Positions 13,622 through 14,337 of a stretch of 14,337 nucleotides of DNA are shown here, in pieces. How positions within the stretch are numbered: position 1 is the stretch's first letter; each line of letters opens with the position of its first letter. Under the pieces are notes generated by a model. That model saw only the letters and a list, made by a program, of their open reading frames with translations. It did no database searches and was not told the origin of the DNA. This stretch comes from Treponema sp. UBA4328 (GTDB lineage Bacteria; Spirochaetota; Spirochaetia; Treponematales; Treponemataceae). The stretch lies in assembly GCA_002394465.1 (NCBI GenBank), contig DGTU01000043.1:1-14337 (forward strand), read 5' to 3'. The position numbers and the translations under genes were made by a program.

Positions 13622-14337
13622 ATGGCAGAACTTATTCAACCACGCGTCCTCAAGGGCTTCCGTGACATCTTGCCTCAGAGCGAGATTGTCCGCACAGATT
13701 TAATGGAAAAAATCACAGGCGTTTACCGCTCATTCGGCTTCGTTCCGATTGATACGCCTGTGCTCGAATATTCAGAAATCCTTCTCCGGAAATCAAACGG
13801 AGAGACAGAAAAGCAGGTTTTCCGCTTCCTCGACAACGGAAAGCGTGATGTTGCATTGCGATTCGACCTCACGGTTCCTTTCGCGCGATTCACGGCTGAG
13901 CACGAAAGCGAGCTTTACTTCCCTTTCAAGCGCTATCACATCGCAAAAGTCTGGCGCGGCGAAAAACCGCAGGCAGGACGATACCGTGAGTTCGTTCAGT
14001 GCGACATCGACACTGTAGGAAGCGACAGTGCCGCAAGCGATTTTGAAATTTTGAACATCATGCGCACCGCTTTGGCAGAAATCGGTGTAAAAGACATCAC
14101 GATTCATGTAAATCACCGCGGAATCTTCAACCGATTCCTTTCAAAGCTCGGAGTTGCCGAAAAGAGCGAGGACATTCTGCGCTCAGTCGATAAGCTTGCA
14201 AAAGTCGGTGAAGAAGAAGTCAAAAAAGAACTCGTCGAATACACCTCAAGCGAAGAAAAGGCAAACGAAATCCTCAAATACATCGCAGGAGCCGGAGACT
14301 TTGAATCAACCCTCAAAATGATTACCGAAATGAGCGG
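13622..14337 (+). CDS. hisS: Histidyl-tRNA synthetase, N-terminal part, 3' end cut off by window
   Basis: 238 codons are present and the frame continues past the edge. KGFRDILP (11-18) is the class HisRS start. Motif 1 lies around 43-70 (PIDTPVLEYSE...FRFLDNG). Motif 2 covers 78-130: ALRFDLTVPFARF (78-90), then KRYHIAKVWRGEKPQAGRYREFVQCDID. The LRFDLT form resembles the eukaryote/archaea-like HisRS type rather than the E. coli LRPEGT type. The enzyme charges tRNA-His in the cytoplasm. The ATG at 13622 starts exactly before the conserved N-terminus; no Shine-Dalgarno precedes it. Codon use differs from the neighbours: all 17 arginine codons read are CGN. Confidence 0.95.
   Translation, partial: MAELIQPRVLKGFRDILPQSEIVRTDLMEKITGVYRSFGFVPIDTPVLEYSEILLRKSNGETEKQVFRFLDNGKRDVALRFDLTVPFARFTAEHESELYFPFKRYHIAKVWRGEKPQAGRYREFVQCDIDTVGSDSAASDFEILNIMRTALAEIGVKDITIHVNHRGIFNRFLSKLGVAEKSEDILRSVDKLAKVGEEEVKKELVEYTSSEEKANEILKYIAGAGDFESTLKMITEMS

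Noticed and set aside
13793..14116. 107-codon minus-strand open frame opposite hisS
   Set aside because: Fully inside the conserved HisRS catalytic region on the other strand; no promoter or ribosome binding site seen.

Overview
The window looks like a chromosomal segment of a spirochaete, most likely a Treponema of the gut/rumen or a similar non-pallidum type. The reasons are a UPF0164 (treponemal FadL-like) outer-membrane protein, a long periplasmic repeat protein and an Ig/propeller protein of treponemal style, a DUF4912 plus GH57-like (DUF1957) pair, the TIGR03545/TIGR03546 gene pair, a solitary NeuB/SpsE-like synthase, and a HisRS with the 'LRFDLTVPFAR' motif. Base composition is moderate, and most genes use AT-ending codons. 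I see no phage, transposase, CRISPR array, tRNA or rRNA. This is resident chromosomal sequence rather than an accessory island.

Layout. (1) 1-4971, minus: a TPR/coiled-coil exported protein of about 1045 aa, then, 5 bp downstream, an exported beta-propeller/Ig-like protein whose 3' end runs off the window. (2) 5112-6422, plus, divergent from (1): a FadL-like beta-barrel with a C-terminal TPR-like tail. (3) 6419-8694, minus: DUF4912 protein followed by a GH57-like protein, one operon with a strong promoter candidate; its 3' end overlaps the end of (2) by 4 bp (shared TTAA). (4) 8804-9547, minus: yebC with its own promoter, a palindrome over the -10 box, and a clear intrinsic terminator. (5) 9647-12345, minus: TIGR03546 then TIGR03545, 2 bp apart. 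(6) 12469-13566, plus: NeuB-like synthase. (7) 13622-end, plus: hisS, truncated by the window edge. There is no gene-free stretch over 300 bases. The longest gap is the 140-bp divergent region 4972-5111; the 123-bp divergent region 12346-12468 and the 99-bp gap 9548-9646 are next.

How the genes may work together (inference): the first three genes encode exported or outer-membrane proteins, two with TPR-like segments, and may form an envelope assembly. The TIGR03546/TIGR03545 pair looks like an inner-membrane-anchored envelope system, and the TIGR03545 protein has an AsmA-like N-terminal half. The GH57-like protein has Tyr where the family nucleophile Glu is expected, while its acid Asp and other motifs remain, so it may bind glucan rather than cut or branch it. 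Three transcription units have -10 boxes only 7-9 bp from an ATG that lacks a Shine-Dalgarno sequence, which suggests leaderless or nearly leaderless mRNAs.
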